From CAZKNJ01 sp964554185 (GTDB lineage: Bacteria > 4484-113), in assembly GCA_964554185.1 (NCBI GenBank), contig CAZKNJ010000047.1:1-14135 (forward strand): a stretch of DNA of 14,135 nt, given 5' to 3'. The first letter of the stretch is position 1; every line of letters starts with the position of its first letter. Below the pieces are notes generated by a model that saw nothing but the letters and a program-made list of their open reading frames with translations, ran no database searches and had not been told where the DNA came from. This document shows, one piece after another, positions 6,576-14,135 of this stretch. The translations under genes and the position numbers were made by a program.

Positions 6576-7069
6576 ATGAGCGAATACTACAATGCGCCAA
6601 ATCTGGAGAACATGGGATTGCCTCCGGGCAAAAAGGTGCGGTTGCACCGCATCCTCTACGAGCACGGGCTGAAGAACGGGCGGATGATGATCCTGCCCAT
6701 TGACCAGGGGCTGGAACACGGCCCGATGGACTTCTTCCCCAACCCGGACAGCAAGTTTCCCGAGTTCCAATACCGGCTGGCGAAGGAAGGCGGGTACTCG
6801 GGCATTGCGCTGCACTACGGGCTCGCCGCGAAGTACATGGACAAGTTCGCGGGCGAAGTGCCGCTCATCCTGAAGATCAACGGCAAGACCGCAATCCCGT
6901 CCGACGCATACGCCTTCAGCCCGCTGACCGCCACAGTGGAGGACGCCGTGCGCCTGGGCGCGGACGCGGTGGGCTACACGCTGTTTGTGGGCTCGCCCTC
7001 GCAGGCGGACGATATCGCGCAACTGGCAGAGGTGCGGGCGGACTGCGATTACTACGGGATGCCGCTAAT
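6576..7069 (+). CDS. Class I fructose-bisphosphate aldolase, DhnA/FbaB type (cut by N gap)
   Basis: The visible 164 residues match the archaeal-type class I aldolase family (FbaB/DhnA), which uses a Schiff-base lysine to interconvert fructose 1,6-bisphosphate with two triose phosphates in glycolysis and gluconeogenesis. The best marker is LPIDQGLEHGP (about 45-55), the family's hallmark segment with its active-site Asp. HYGLAAKYMDKF and LKINGKTAIP follow. The Schiff-base Lys lies in the missing part and cannot be checked, so relatives such as ADH synthase or LsrF-like aldolases are not wholly excluded. The start at ATG 6576 has GGAGG 8 bases upstream (6563-6567). The 3' end is lost in the run of Ns; a TAA directly after the gap (7173-7175) may or may not be its stop. 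Confidence 0.88.
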
Positions 7070-7169
7070 NNNNNNNNNNNNNNNNNNNNNNNNNNNNNNN
7101 NNNNNNNNNNNNNNNNNNNNNNNNNNNNNNNNNNNNNNNNNNNNNNNNNNNNNNNNNNNNNNNNNNNNN
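7070..7169. other. Run of 100 Ns (assembly gap)
   Basis: There are exactly 100 undetermined bases, a common placeholder for a scaffold gap of unknown size. The true distance between the aldolase gene and the prepilin genes is therefore unknown, and further genes could be missing. Confidence 0.97.
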
Positions 7170-7179
7170 AATTAAGTAG

Positions 7180-7212
7180 AAAAGCCCCGCCCCCTGCGGG
7201 GACGAGGCTTTT
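7180..7212. terminator. Bidirectional intrinsic terminator
   Basis: The sequence folds into a stem from AAAAGCC to GGCTTTT with an inner CCCC/GGGG stem, two C-A mismatches and a TGC loop. It ends in T runs on both strands. It lies 19 bases past the stop of the downstream prepilin gene on the minus strand, and it could also end a plus-strand gene that emerges from the gap. Confidence 0.75.
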
Positions 7213-7231
7213 CCAGTTGGTTACGCCAAGG

Positions 7232-8248
7232 TTAAGAGCCGAGCTCTTCGCCCGGGTTCATGCTCTTCTTGTCCACACCGGAGTCGAGCACGATAATCAC
7301 GCCGTCGGGCTGGGTGTCCGGACCGCCGCGCGACTGGAAACGGGTGTTGGGCTCGCCCGGATCGGTCGGGCAGGGGAGCATATTCAAGCCGAAGTAGTTG
7401 GCCAGAGCGCAGGTCGCCGCCCGCTGGCGCGGGAAGTACTCGCCCATACGGTCGTAAACGTCCTGGCCGAGGTTCCTCAGCGCGCCATAGGCCGCCAAGG
7501 TGTAACCCGAAACCTCGTGCGCGCCGTTGAGCAGCAACCAGCACTGGGTGTTCAGGCGCGGGTAGTAGGAGAAGTTGCCCACCAACTGCTTGTTACCCGG
7601 CTGGCGGAACTCGTCAGCGGTCGGGTTCTTGTCGGGCGGGGTCTCCCAGATACCCCCAGGGCTGTGCAGGTCCGGGTACGGCGGAAGGACGTACATATCC
7701 CCGCCAAGGCCGACCATGATGAAAATGAAGGCCGGCGGTGGGCCGAAGACCTCCACCATCTTGGTGTTGTCGTCGCCGCCGACGGTGCGCATAAGAAGGT
7801 ACGGGGGGTTCCACGTGTTGTTGTTGTAGATCAGGCGGGGAACGAGGTTGCCCCTCTTAATGAAGGGGTTCTTGGGGTAGCTGGGCATGTAGCCTTCCAT
7901 AATAATGTGGTCGCCGTTGCCCGGCGGGGCGAAGGTTGCCCCGGCCCCCTTCCACACCGGATAGTCCACCTGGTCAAGGCCGGCGTAATAGTAGTAGTCC
8001 TCGTTGATAGTGTAGCTGTCGGTCCAGTCGCCGCCGAAGATGTAGTTGGGGTAGTTGCCGAAAGCGTTATCGGTGGCGTACCTTTCAACCGCAAGCTGCA
8101 CCGAGTGCAGGTTTTGCTTTACCTCGGCCTCTTTGGCCTTCTCGCGCACCTTGATGAAGTTAGGCAGCGCGATGGCGACGAGGATGCCGATGATCACGAT
8201 GACCACCAGCAGCTCAATGAGGGTAAAGCCAGACTTCCGAGAATTCAT
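7232..8248 (-). CDS. Type IV prepilin-like / pseudopilin protein (second of pair)
   Basis: The 338-residue protein starts MNSRKSG|FTLIE, the class III signal cleaved by prepilin peptidase after Gly7, with Glu12 at mature position +5. A single hydrophobic helix (LLVVIVIIGILVAIALPNF, about 13-31) follows and continues into the charged helix KVREKAKEAEVKQNLHSVQ. The large C-terminal region (about 60-338), rich in Tyr, Pro, Gly and Asn, has no domain I recognise and is longer than in ordinary major pilins or GspG. It would be a filament or pseudopilus subunit at the cell surface. AGGAGG lies 7 bases before the ATG. The gene follows its paralogue by 18 bases and is probably cotranscribed. A terminator lies just downstream. 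Confidence 0.88.
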   Translation of the reverse strand: MNSRKSGFTLIELLVVIVIIGILVAIALPNFIKVREKAKEAEVKQNLHSVQLAVERYATDNAFGNYPNYIFGGDWTDSYTINEDYYYYAGLDQVDYPVWKGAGATFAPPGNGDHIIMEGYMPSYPKNPFIKRGNLVPRLIYNNNTWNPPYLLMRTVGGDDNTKMVEVFGPPPAFIFIMVGLGGDMYVLPPYPDLHSPGGIWETPPDKNPTADEFRQPGNKQLVGNFSYYPRLNTQCWLLLNGAHEVSGYTLAAYGALRNLGQDVYDRMGEYFPRQRAATCALANYFGLNMLPCPTDPGEPNTRFQSRGGPDTQPDGVIIVLDSGVDKKSMNPGEELGS

Positions 8249-8266
8249 TGGTTTACCTCCTACGTG

Positions 8267-9316
8267 CTAGATGACGCCCTGAGGCTTCGCATCCTGCGAA
8301 CTGCTCAGGTGGATGATGTAAAAGTCGGGAACGCCGTCCGGAGCAGTGCGGGGCTCGCGGGTAGTGCTGTCAGTGTTGTAGGGATTGGGTTCCTGGACGT
8401 TGTTTATGTAGCCGGTGCGCTTCGCATGGATCTTGAGCCAGCCACCTGTGGGAGGTATCGAGTAGTCAATGTCCATGCCGTCGGTGGAGGGGTCGCCATA
8501 GCCCATCAGGTCGTAGCCTGCAACGTCATGGCTCCAGACCATGTTGACGCGGACGGTCGCACCGAGTTGCTCAACATGGGAATTCCCGGAGCCCCAGCCG
8601 ATGCTGGTGTTCTGCGCCGCGAAGTGGTCCGCGTTGCAGGCGCCATCAGAGAAGCGGGGGTGGTAGTAGAACTGGCCGGGGAACTCCATCTTGATAGTGT
8701 CGTCGGGTTCGCCGTCACCGTCGTAGGCCATCAAGCTCGGGCCCTCGCCTGACCACCCCAGGTTGAACATAGATTTGCCGTCACGACCGCCGCAGCCGCG
8801 CCAGGGAACCCAGATTGAGGTCATGGCCGTCTTTATCGAGTCGTCGCCGTAGATGATCTTAGCCTTATTGGTGAGGAACGGGTTATTGGGGTACTTGGTC
8901 ATGTAGCCCTCATAGGCTAGTGAGTCGCCAAACTCGTAGCCTGGCTCACCGATCGTGCTCTGGTTAAGCCCCAGGCCCTGGTACGTGTGTTCGTCCAGAG
9001 TGAAGTTGATGTTGAACATGTCAAACGGGTGATACCCGGGGGGGCCAACCTCAATCCAGTCGGTGTAGCGCTTGCTGGTTCCGACGTTGTAGTAGACGTC
9101 GCCTCCGTACAGATAGTAGGGATACATTCCCTCGCTGTCGGTTGCGTACCGCTCAATCGCCAATTGAATGGAGTGGCAGTTTTGCTTGACCTCGGCCTCG
9201 CGGGCCTTGACCTTGATCTTCACAAAGTTGGGAAGAGCGATCGCAACAAGGATGCCGATGATCACGATGACCACCAGCAGCTCAATTAGGGTGAAGCCCT
9301 TTTTGGTTCTCAACAT
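8267..9316 (-). CDS. Type IV prepilin-like / pseudopilin protein (first of pair)
   Basis: The 349-residue protein starts MLRTKKG|FTLIE, with Gly7 at the prepilin peptidase site, Glu12 at +5 and a hydrophobic helix nearly identical to that of its downstream neighbour. The segment EAEVKQNCHSIQLAIERYATDSEG matches the neighbour closely, so the pair is a tandem duplication; the C-terminal parts have diverged strongly. Cysteines in RGCGG and DGACNAD could form a disulfide. I chose ATG 9316 because GGAGG lies 7 bases upstream and the leader is then the standard short basic one. The frame stays open to 9400, which would give a 28-residue extension that prepilins do not normally have. No pilus assembly ATPase, platform protein or peptidase gene is visible. 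Confidence 0.88.
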   Translation of the reverse strand: MLRTKKGFTLIELLVVIVIIGILVAIALPNFVKIKVKAREAEVKQNCHSIQLAIERYATDSEGMYPYYLYGGDVYYNVGTSKRYTDWIEVGPPGYHPFDMFNINFTLDEHTYQGLGLNQSTIGEPGYEFGDSLAYEGYMTKYPNNPFLTNKAKIIYGDDSIKTAMTSIWVPWRGCGGRDGKSMFNLGWSGEGPSLMAYDGDGEPDDTIKMEFPGQFYYHPRFSDGACNADHFAAQNTSIGWGSGNSHVEQLGATVRVNMVWSHDVAGYDLMGYGDPSTDGMDIDYSIPPTGGWLKIHAKRTGYINNVQEPNPYNTDSTTREPRTAPDGVPDFYIIHLSSSQDAKPQGVI

Positions 9317-9568
9317 CCCAAGACCTCCTTCCGGTAGATTTTGAACCATGAAATGATTCCCTTTAATGCGAGATATCCTCTTTCGCTCTCCCTGCTTCAT
9401 CGGGTGAGCGTGAGTTCGCGTGAATCGGTTCTAGTTGAAGGCAGCTAAGTCCCACGGGACAAGTGGAGTTGTTCCCAACACTCCTTCCGGACCGTTAGCG
9501 CCCTCCCCCTGGCCCACCTACCCAGCGTGCCAGGTGACTATCAAGGTGCGGTTCCTCGGTATGGTCCG
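9317..9568 (-). promoter_or_regulatory. Long 5' leader of the prepilin pair, possibly structured
   Basis: From the predicted start near 9568 to the ATG at 9316 the messenger would have about 250 untranslated bases. This stretch and the next 76 bases make up the only interval over 300 bases without a gene. It contains several inverted repeats: CCTGGC/GCCAGG with a 15-base loop (9508-9534), GGAG-TGTT/AACA-CTCC with one bulge (9465-9484) and GTCCC/GGGAC (9449-9460). The ten bases around the ribosome site (minus strand CCGGAAGGAG, at 9325-9334) recur at 9481-9490. I recognise no known riboswitch. Confidence 0.35.
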
Positions 9569-9575
9569 CTTGAGT

Positions 9576-9584
9576 ATTATACCA
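9576..9584 (-). promoter_or_regulatory. Extended -10 promoter of the prepilin pair
   Basis: The minus strand reads TGGTATAAT, a perfect extended -10 element identical in its nine bases to that of tRNA-His. No good -35 box is seen 16-18 bases upstream. Transcription would start near 9568. Confidence 0.6.
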
Positions 9585-9631
9585 TAGGCGTGCGATGCGT
9601 GCACGGGAATCGGAAAAAAACCGAAATCATC

Positions 9632-9637
9632 TATAAT
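9632..9637 (+). promoter_or_regulatory. -10 box of ftsK, leaderless arrangement
   Basis: A perfect TATAAT ends 7 bases before the ATG of ftsK, the same spacing as at ffh. The intervening TCTCCAT has no ribosome site. No clear -35 box is present. The promoter is divergent from that of the prepilin pair, about 50 bases away. Confidence 0.6.
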
Positions 9638-9644
9638 TCTCCAT

Positions 9645-11801
9645 ATGGTCAAAAAACGGCGCAAACGCGGGCGGCGCAAAGGGGTGACCCTGGGGCTGCG
9701 CAACGAGGTCTGGCAGGACCTGTTTGCGCTCCTGCTGTTCCTGGTGTTTGTGCTGGTGTGTATCTCGCTCTACGCCCCGAATCTAGCCGGGGAGGCATCC
9801 GTCTTCCTGAACCGCCACATTGTGGGTGCGACCGGGGTGGCCAGCCACATCATCCCGCCCGTGCTACTCCTGTGGGTGCTCGCGGCCATGCCGCTGCGCA
9901 CCCGGATGGTGTTCTTCAGCATCGGCTGCAAGCTGGCGGTGGTGGGCGCGGTGTTCATGCTGCTCGCGGGCGCGTTCGCGCGCGGGGGCTATGCGGGCAC
10001 ATGGGCGGACGGGCTGGCGCGCCCCACGCTAGGCATTTTTTACCCCATACTGCTCGTCTTCATCCTGGCGGCGTTGCTGATCGTCTTCACCGGCCGGGCG
10101 GTGCTGGTGCCGGCGCTGCGGTTCATCGAGTCGGCGAGCACAGATCTAAGCAACGGCGTGCGCCAGCGCAAGGAGGAGGAGAAGCTGCGCCGCGAGCGCG
10201 AGAAGACCGAGGCCGCGATGGCGGAACTGGAGGAGATGGAGGAGGCTGAGAAAGAGAGCGCTGTTCTGGAGTTCGACGAGGAGGTCCCCGAAACAAGGGA
10301 ATCCGCTGGAGCTGCGGCTGCCAAAGAACCGGCGGACGAGGATGAGAAAGAGACGCAGCGGTCGCTCCGCTTCATCAAGCCGGACGAGGAATACGAGTTT
10401 CCCCCGCTCACATTGCTGAACGACACGCCGTTCTCGCCGATGGCCGAGGACATCCTCAAGCGCAACGCCCAGATAATCGTGGAGACCTTGAAGTCCTTTA
10501 ACATTGACACCGAGGTGGCGGAGTGGGAGATCGGGCCGCGGGTGACGCGCTTTGAGTTGAAAATCGGCCCTGGCATCAATGTTTCGCGCCTGCATTCGCT
10601 GGCGGACAACCTAGCGCTGGAGCTGGCGGTGCCGGCGGTTCGCCTGGAGACGCCCATACCGGGCAAGAGCGCGGTGGGCATTGAAGTTCCCAACCGCAAG
10701 TTCAACAAGATATCGCTGCGGTCGCTGCTGGAGTCGCCGGAGCTGAAGTCGCAGTCGCACCCGCTCGCCGTGCCCTTCGGCCGCGACATCGCGGGCAAGC
10801 CGGTCATCGGCAACCTGCACCATATGCACCACTTGCTGGTGGCGGGCAGCACCGGCAGCGGCAAGAGCGTATGCTTGAACTCCATACTGGTGTCGCTGAT
10901 GTTCCGCAATTCGCCGGCCACGCTGCGGCTCATCCTCATTGACCCCAAGCGCGTGGAAATGAGCGTCTTCAAGGACACGCCGCACCTGGCGACGCCCATC
11001 GTGCATGACATCAACGAGGCGCAGAGCTCGCTGAAGTGGGTGGTGGCGGAGATGGAGTCGCGGCTGCGAGCGTTTGAGGAAGAGGGAGTGCGCAACATTG
11101 AGGCGTACAACGCCAACCCACCGGACACGGGGCCGCTGCCGTACATACTGGTGGTAGTGGACGAGCTGGCGGATCTGGTGAAGGCGGCGGGGCCGGTGTT
11201 TGAGCGGCTAATCGGCCGCATCGCCCACCTGGCGCGCGCCACCGGCATCCACCTGGTGGTCGCCACCCAGCGTCCCGACACTACTATCATCACCGGCAAC
11301 ATCAAGATGAACATCCCCTCGCGCATCGCCTTCGCCGTGGTGAGCCAGATCGACTCCCGCACCATCATAGATATGCCGGGGGCGGAGAAGCTGCTGGGGT
11401 CGGGCGACATGCTGTACTTCCCGGTGGGCATCCCCAAGCCGCTGCGCGTGCAGGGCGTGTGGGTGCGAGATGAGGAAGTGAGGCGGGTGGCCGACTTCCT
11501 GCGCAAGCAGGTCTCGCCGCAGTACATAGAGGAAATCGCCGAATACGAGGCCGAAAACGGCGAAGACGCAGAAGGGATGGGCGAGGACGAGGAGCTGGAT
11601 GCGCTGTACGGCGACGCGATGGACATTATCACCCGCGCCGGACGCGCTTCTACCTCGCTGCTTCAGCGGCGGCTGAAAATCGGTTATAACCGCGCCGCCA
11701 GGATAATGGAGCAGATGGAGGCGCAGGGCGTGGTCAGCCCGGCCGACCACCAGGGCAACCGTGAGCTGCTCATCCCCACGCAGCAGGATGAGGACTTCTA
11801 G
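9645..11801 (+). CDS. ftsK: DNA translocase FtsK/SpoIIIE
   Basis: This septum-located motor pumps chromosomal DNA during division and helps resolve chromosome dimers. The 718 residues begin with a very basic segment (KKRRKRGRRK) and four hydrophobic membrane segments (about 25-43, 68-84, 87-111, 131-156). A short linker with charged coiled-coil character (about 172-205) and acidic patches follows. The motor domain contains Walker A AGSTGSGKS (400-408), IDPKRVEMS (432-440), Walker B ILVVVDE (501-507) and VVATQRPD (538-545). The C-terminal gamma winged helix (about 655-712) contains LLQRRLKIGYNRAARIMEQ, the part that reads FtsK-orienting sequences. The linker is much shorter than in E. coli FtsK, as in SpoIIIE-type proteins. 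The ATG follows a TATAAT by 7 bases, so it is probably leaderless. It converges on the next gene, with 10 bases between the stops. Confidence 0.96.
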   Translation: MVKKRRKRGRRKGVTLGLRNEVWQDLFALLLFLVFVLVCISLYAPNLAGEASVFLNRHIVGATGVASHIIPPVLLLWVLAAMPLRTRMVFFSIGCKLAVVGAVFMLLAGAFARGGYAGTWADGLARPTLGIFYPILLVFILAALLIVFTGRAVLVPALRFIESASTDLSNGVRQRKEEEKLRREREKTEAAMAELEEMEEAEKESAVLEFDEEVPETRESAGAAAAKEPADEDEKETQRSLRFIKPDEEYEFPPLTLLNDTPFSPMAEDILKRNAQIIVETLKSFNIDTEVAEWEIGPRVTRFELKIGPGINVSRLHSLADNLALELAVPAVRLETPIPGKSAVGIEVPNRKFNKISLRSLLESPELKSQSHPLAVPFGRDIAGKPVIGNLHHMHHLLVAGSTGSGKSVCLNSILVSLMFRNSPATLRLILIDPKRVEMSVFKDTPHLATPIVHDINEAQSSLKWVVAEMESRLRAFEEEGVRNIEAYNANPPDTGPLPYILVVVDELADLVKAAGPVFERLIGRIAHLARATGIHLVVATQRPDTTIITGNIKMNIPSRIAFAVVSQIDSRTIIDMPGAEKLLGSGDMLYFPVGIPKPLRVQGVWVRDEEVRRVADFLRKQVSPQYIEEIAEYEAENGEDAEGMGEDEELDALYGDAMDIITRAGRASTSLLQRRLKIGYNRAARIMEQMEAQGVVSPADHQGNRELLIPTQQDEDF

Positions 11802-11811
11802 ACCGCGGCGG

Positions 11812-14118
11812 CTAGAGCAGTTCTTCTATGTAGCCGCTCCAGGTCCCCACATCAATCGTGCCGATGCGGGCGCGCACCCGTCCGTCGCGGTCGATGAGGA
11901 AGTTCAGCGGTATTTCCAAGCTGGAGCTTTGCTCCGGCCAGTAGATATCATAGAAGGTCTCCAGCAGCTCCGCGTTGTCCAGGAAGTTGTTGGTGACGCG
12001 CAGGCCCTGGGCGCCAATGTAGGTCTGGAAGGCGTTCAGCGGGTCGGGCCAGAGGGTGATGAAGGCGAGGCCTTGGGTTTCATATTCATCGAGCAAGTCG
12101 CTTAGATCGGGGAACTCCCCTTTGCAGCCCAGTCACGTAAGATCACCGAAGCTGAGCAGCATCACGTGGCCGCCGAGGTAGTCTTGTAGGCTGACATACG
12201 GAGCGGCGGGGGTCTCAAGGCTGGGCGATGCCACGTCCTGCACCACCGCACCGCTGCCGTAGGTGGGCAATGTCGTGATGATGAGCTCGGTGGAGCCATC
12301 GTCGGTCTGGGCGTTCTTCACGGCGTGGACGTTGACGGTGACGCGCTGCGCCCCGCCGGAAGTGGGAGGCGCGTAGGTCACGGACACGCCGGTGTTGCCG
12401 CCGGGGAAAGAGCCCGCGGCCGCCGACCAGGTGATGTCCGCCGTGGGGTCGGAAATGTCCACCGTGAGCTGGGCGCGCTCGGCGGAGTTGACCTGAAGCG
12501 TGGTGCGGCCGGTCTCAACGGCGAATATCTCAATGGGCGCGCCGCCGGAGCTGGGGGTGGTTTGCTTCTCATCCGTGAACGGCGAATACTCGCCGAAGGC
12601 GTCAAGCGCACGCGCTTTGTAGGTGTAGGTTTGGCCGGCTTCCAGGTCGCGGTCGTAATACACCCGCTGCGCCGCATCTACTGACGCCAGGAACGAGGAT
12701 ACCGATTCTCCCGGGGCTTTGCGCCAGATCTCATAGGCTTCAAGGTAATCGGAGGTGGAAGCTTCCCAGGCTATCTCAATGGCAAAGCTGTAGGGGATAT
12801 CGGTGTTGCTCAGGGTCAGGCTGGCCGGTGCGGTCGGTGGCGCAGGATAGTAGGGTGTCGCCGAGGCCTGCGCACTGGGGTCAGACTCGAAATCGCCGGT
12901 GTTTACCGCGGTTACATAATAGGAGTACGACGTGCCGCGCTCCAGCAACTGCCCCGCCGCGGTGTCAAGGAACTCCAGGGGGCTGGTGGCGGCCGGTATC
13001 AGCACCACGTTGGCGAAGTCCGCGTCTCCCTGCTTCTTGCGGTACACCTTGTACTCGCGGAGGTCGGGTTCGTCGTTGGCATACCACGAGACGAGAATGG
13101 CCCCCGCGCCGATGGATGCTCCGGACTCGGCGGTGACGCCCTGGGGCGGCTGCGGCGGCAGGCCGGAGCTGTACTGCGCCGGGTCGCTCACGACGCCAGG
13201 GTTGCCTTCAGCATCAACCGCGACGACCGTGACATCTACCTCGGCTGCCAATGTCAGATCGTAGGTGTAGCGCACCCGCGAATGCCCTGGCTCGTCCGGT
13301 CGCATCACCGAGTATGGGTTGGAGGTGCTCACCAGATTGGGGAGAGGAGTGCCCATGCCTTCTACAAAGATGTTGTAACCCGTAAGCTCACTGCCAAAGT
13401 TCTGGGCAATCGGCGTGACATCGGCGATGGTCACTTTCTTGTCGCGGTTGCCGTCAATCAGGTCGTCCCATTCGTCCTGGTCGCCGTCAATGGTACTGGC
13501 ATTGAAGCGCTGCGCCAACGGCGTGATATCGGAGATGGCGACGGTGCCGTCGTTGCTGTAATCCCCGAGGTTCACCTCGCGCCAGATTAGGCGGTAGTTT
13601 TCGCCTTCAATGGGCACCAGCGTCAGGTAGAGCGGCTTGTTCGCATCGCCGGACGGGGGCTTGGATACGCTCTTTGAGGTAACGGACTTCCCCGGTGCGA
13701 AGCGGACGCGCATAAGCTCGCCGCTTCCCGTAAAGCCCTCGGCGGTATCGGGGTGGATTTTCACGATGCCGGCGGGGACCGTGCCGGGCGTATCGGTAAT
13801 ACTCAGGCTGATGGTCTCGTCCGCGCCGCCCAGAAGATTGGTGAAGTTAGCCGAGACCGGGTGTAGCTCTTCTTCCCTATATCCCAGCGTAAGGCAGACC
13901 GCCTTGAGATCGCACGCATGTTCCACCTGGATAGAAACCACTGTGCCGCCGGCGCTGTCCTGCTCCGCCACCAGCGTGAGCTTGCCCGAACCGATGAACT
14001 CCGGTTGCGTGAGCGTGAAGCCACTAGCATCGCCGCTGGGCGGTGAGACGAACTTCCCGCCGCCACCGCAGGCGGTGAGAGCGAGAGCCAGCATAAGCAG
14101 GATTGCGCGCTTTAGCAT
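11812..14118 (-). CDS. Candidate selenoprotein: dockerin-like/FN3 lipoprotein with C-terminal Sec thioredoxin domain
   Basis: Read through one in-frame TGA (12135-12133), this gene encodes 768 residues. A signal peptide ends in lipobox L-T-A-C (Cys17), so the protein is lipid-anchored outside the cytoplasm. Next come a beta-rich, cohesin-like region (about 30-170), two dockerin-type calcium loops (DYSNDGTVAISD, 186-197; DGNRDKKVTIAD, 222-233), two fibronectin III-like domains (about 320-522), an Ig-like domain (about 527-617) and a thioredoxin/redoxin domain (about 622-768). The last has LLSFGDLT-U662-LGC665 in the place of a CxxC motif and IPLNFLIDRDGRV with cis-Pro737. Stopping at the TGA would cut the domain just before its active site. 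The start ATG has GGAGG 5 bases upstream. Other genes here use TGA as a true stop, so recoding would be local. Alternatives are a nonsense mutation or a base-call error replacing a Cys codon. Confidence 0.8.
12109..12135 (-). promoter_or_regulatory. In-frame UGA (Sec codon) with candidate bacterial SECIS hairpin
   Basis: The TGA (12135-12133) is followed by C, a weak-termination context. Twelve bases later comes a hairpin GGGG-AGTT-CCCC (12120-12109), whose loop starts 17 bases after the TGA and has G in its second position. A lower GCT/AGC pairing could extend it across an internal loop. This fits the loose bacterial SECIS pattern (loop about 16-37 bases after UGA, G early in the loop), at the short end of the range. 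The hairpin is small and could arise by chance; the position of the TGA at the catalytic Cys is the stronger argument. Confidence 0.6.
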
Positions 14119-14135
14119 AGAAACCTCCAGAGGCC

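Noticed and set aside
7217..8752. A 511-codon open frame on the plus strand opposite both prepilin genes
   Set aside because: It is antisense to two genes with clear prepilin signals and good ribosome sites. Its translation is Val/Ala/Arg-rich and has no recognisable motif.
10040..11632. A 530-codon open frame on the minus strand opposite ftsK
   Set aside because: The product is dominated by Ser, Arg and Met, as expected for the complement of a GC-rich gene, and ftsK is unmistakable on the other strand.
11812..12096. A separate small redoxin-like gene starting at TTG 12096
   Set aside because: It would start inside the thioredoxin fold, without the active site, and it has no ribosome site. 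It is in the same frame as the upstream gene across a single TGA.
12133..12135. Genome-wide reassignment of TGA as a sense codon
   Set aside because: ffh and the epimerase end at TGA at the expected family lengths, so TGA is a normal stop in this organism.

Overview
The window is a GC-rich bacterial contig, probably from an uncultured lineage. It carries a 100-N scaffold gap and combines universal housekeeping genes (ffh, hisS, ftsK, a uvrD-type helicase, a DhnA-type aldolase) with surface proteins that I cannot tie to a named genus. Two lipoproteins with lipobox signal peptides, two type IV prepilin-like proteins and a dockerin-like/FN3 lipoprotein suggest a bacterium with an elaborate cell surface. 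The phylum cannot be fixed from the sequence.

Layout. 1-370 (-) is the N-terminal part of a lipoprotein that runs off the left edge and is studded with GC palindromes. 371-580 holds more dispersed palindromes and divergent promoters. 581-1915 (+) is ffh, which overlaps by 11 bases the convergent end of an NAD-dependent sugar epimerase (1905-2858, -). Upstream of the epimerase on the same strand lie hisS (2910-4277) and tRNA-His (4294-4367), all apparently read from one strong promoter at 4381-4408. A UvrD/PcrA-like helicase runs divergently (4453-6501, +), followed by a class I fructose-bisphosphate aldolase cut by the N gap (6576-7069). Beyond the gap, a bidirectional terminator precedes two tandem prepilin-like genes on the minus strand (7232-8248 and 8267-9316), which have a long leader. 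ftsK runs divergently (9645-11801, +) and converges on a large lipoprotein gene (11812-14118, -).

Two observations stand out. First, the last gene is interrupted by an in-frame TGA exactly where the first cysteine of a thioredoxin CxxC motif should be. The frame continues past it as a normal thioredoxin fold with a cis-Pro motif, and a small GGGG/CCCC hairpin starts 12 bases after the TGA. It therefore looks like a selenoprotein (U-L-G-C active site) in which a Sec-thioredoxin domain is fused to a dockerin-like, FN3 and Ig-like lipoprotein. Second, the tRNA-His next to hisS lacks the near-universal G-1:C73 pair and has U72 and A73. These are the recognition features described for the divergent Caulobacter-type HisRS/tRNA-His pair, and the HisRS here has a correspondingly non-standard motif 2.

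Lesser points: ffh and ftsK both have a -10 box exactly 7 bases before their ATG and no Shine-Dalgarno site, so both are probably leaderless. Several families of short GC palindromes are scattered between and inside genes, and one of them supplies the stop codon of the helicase gene.
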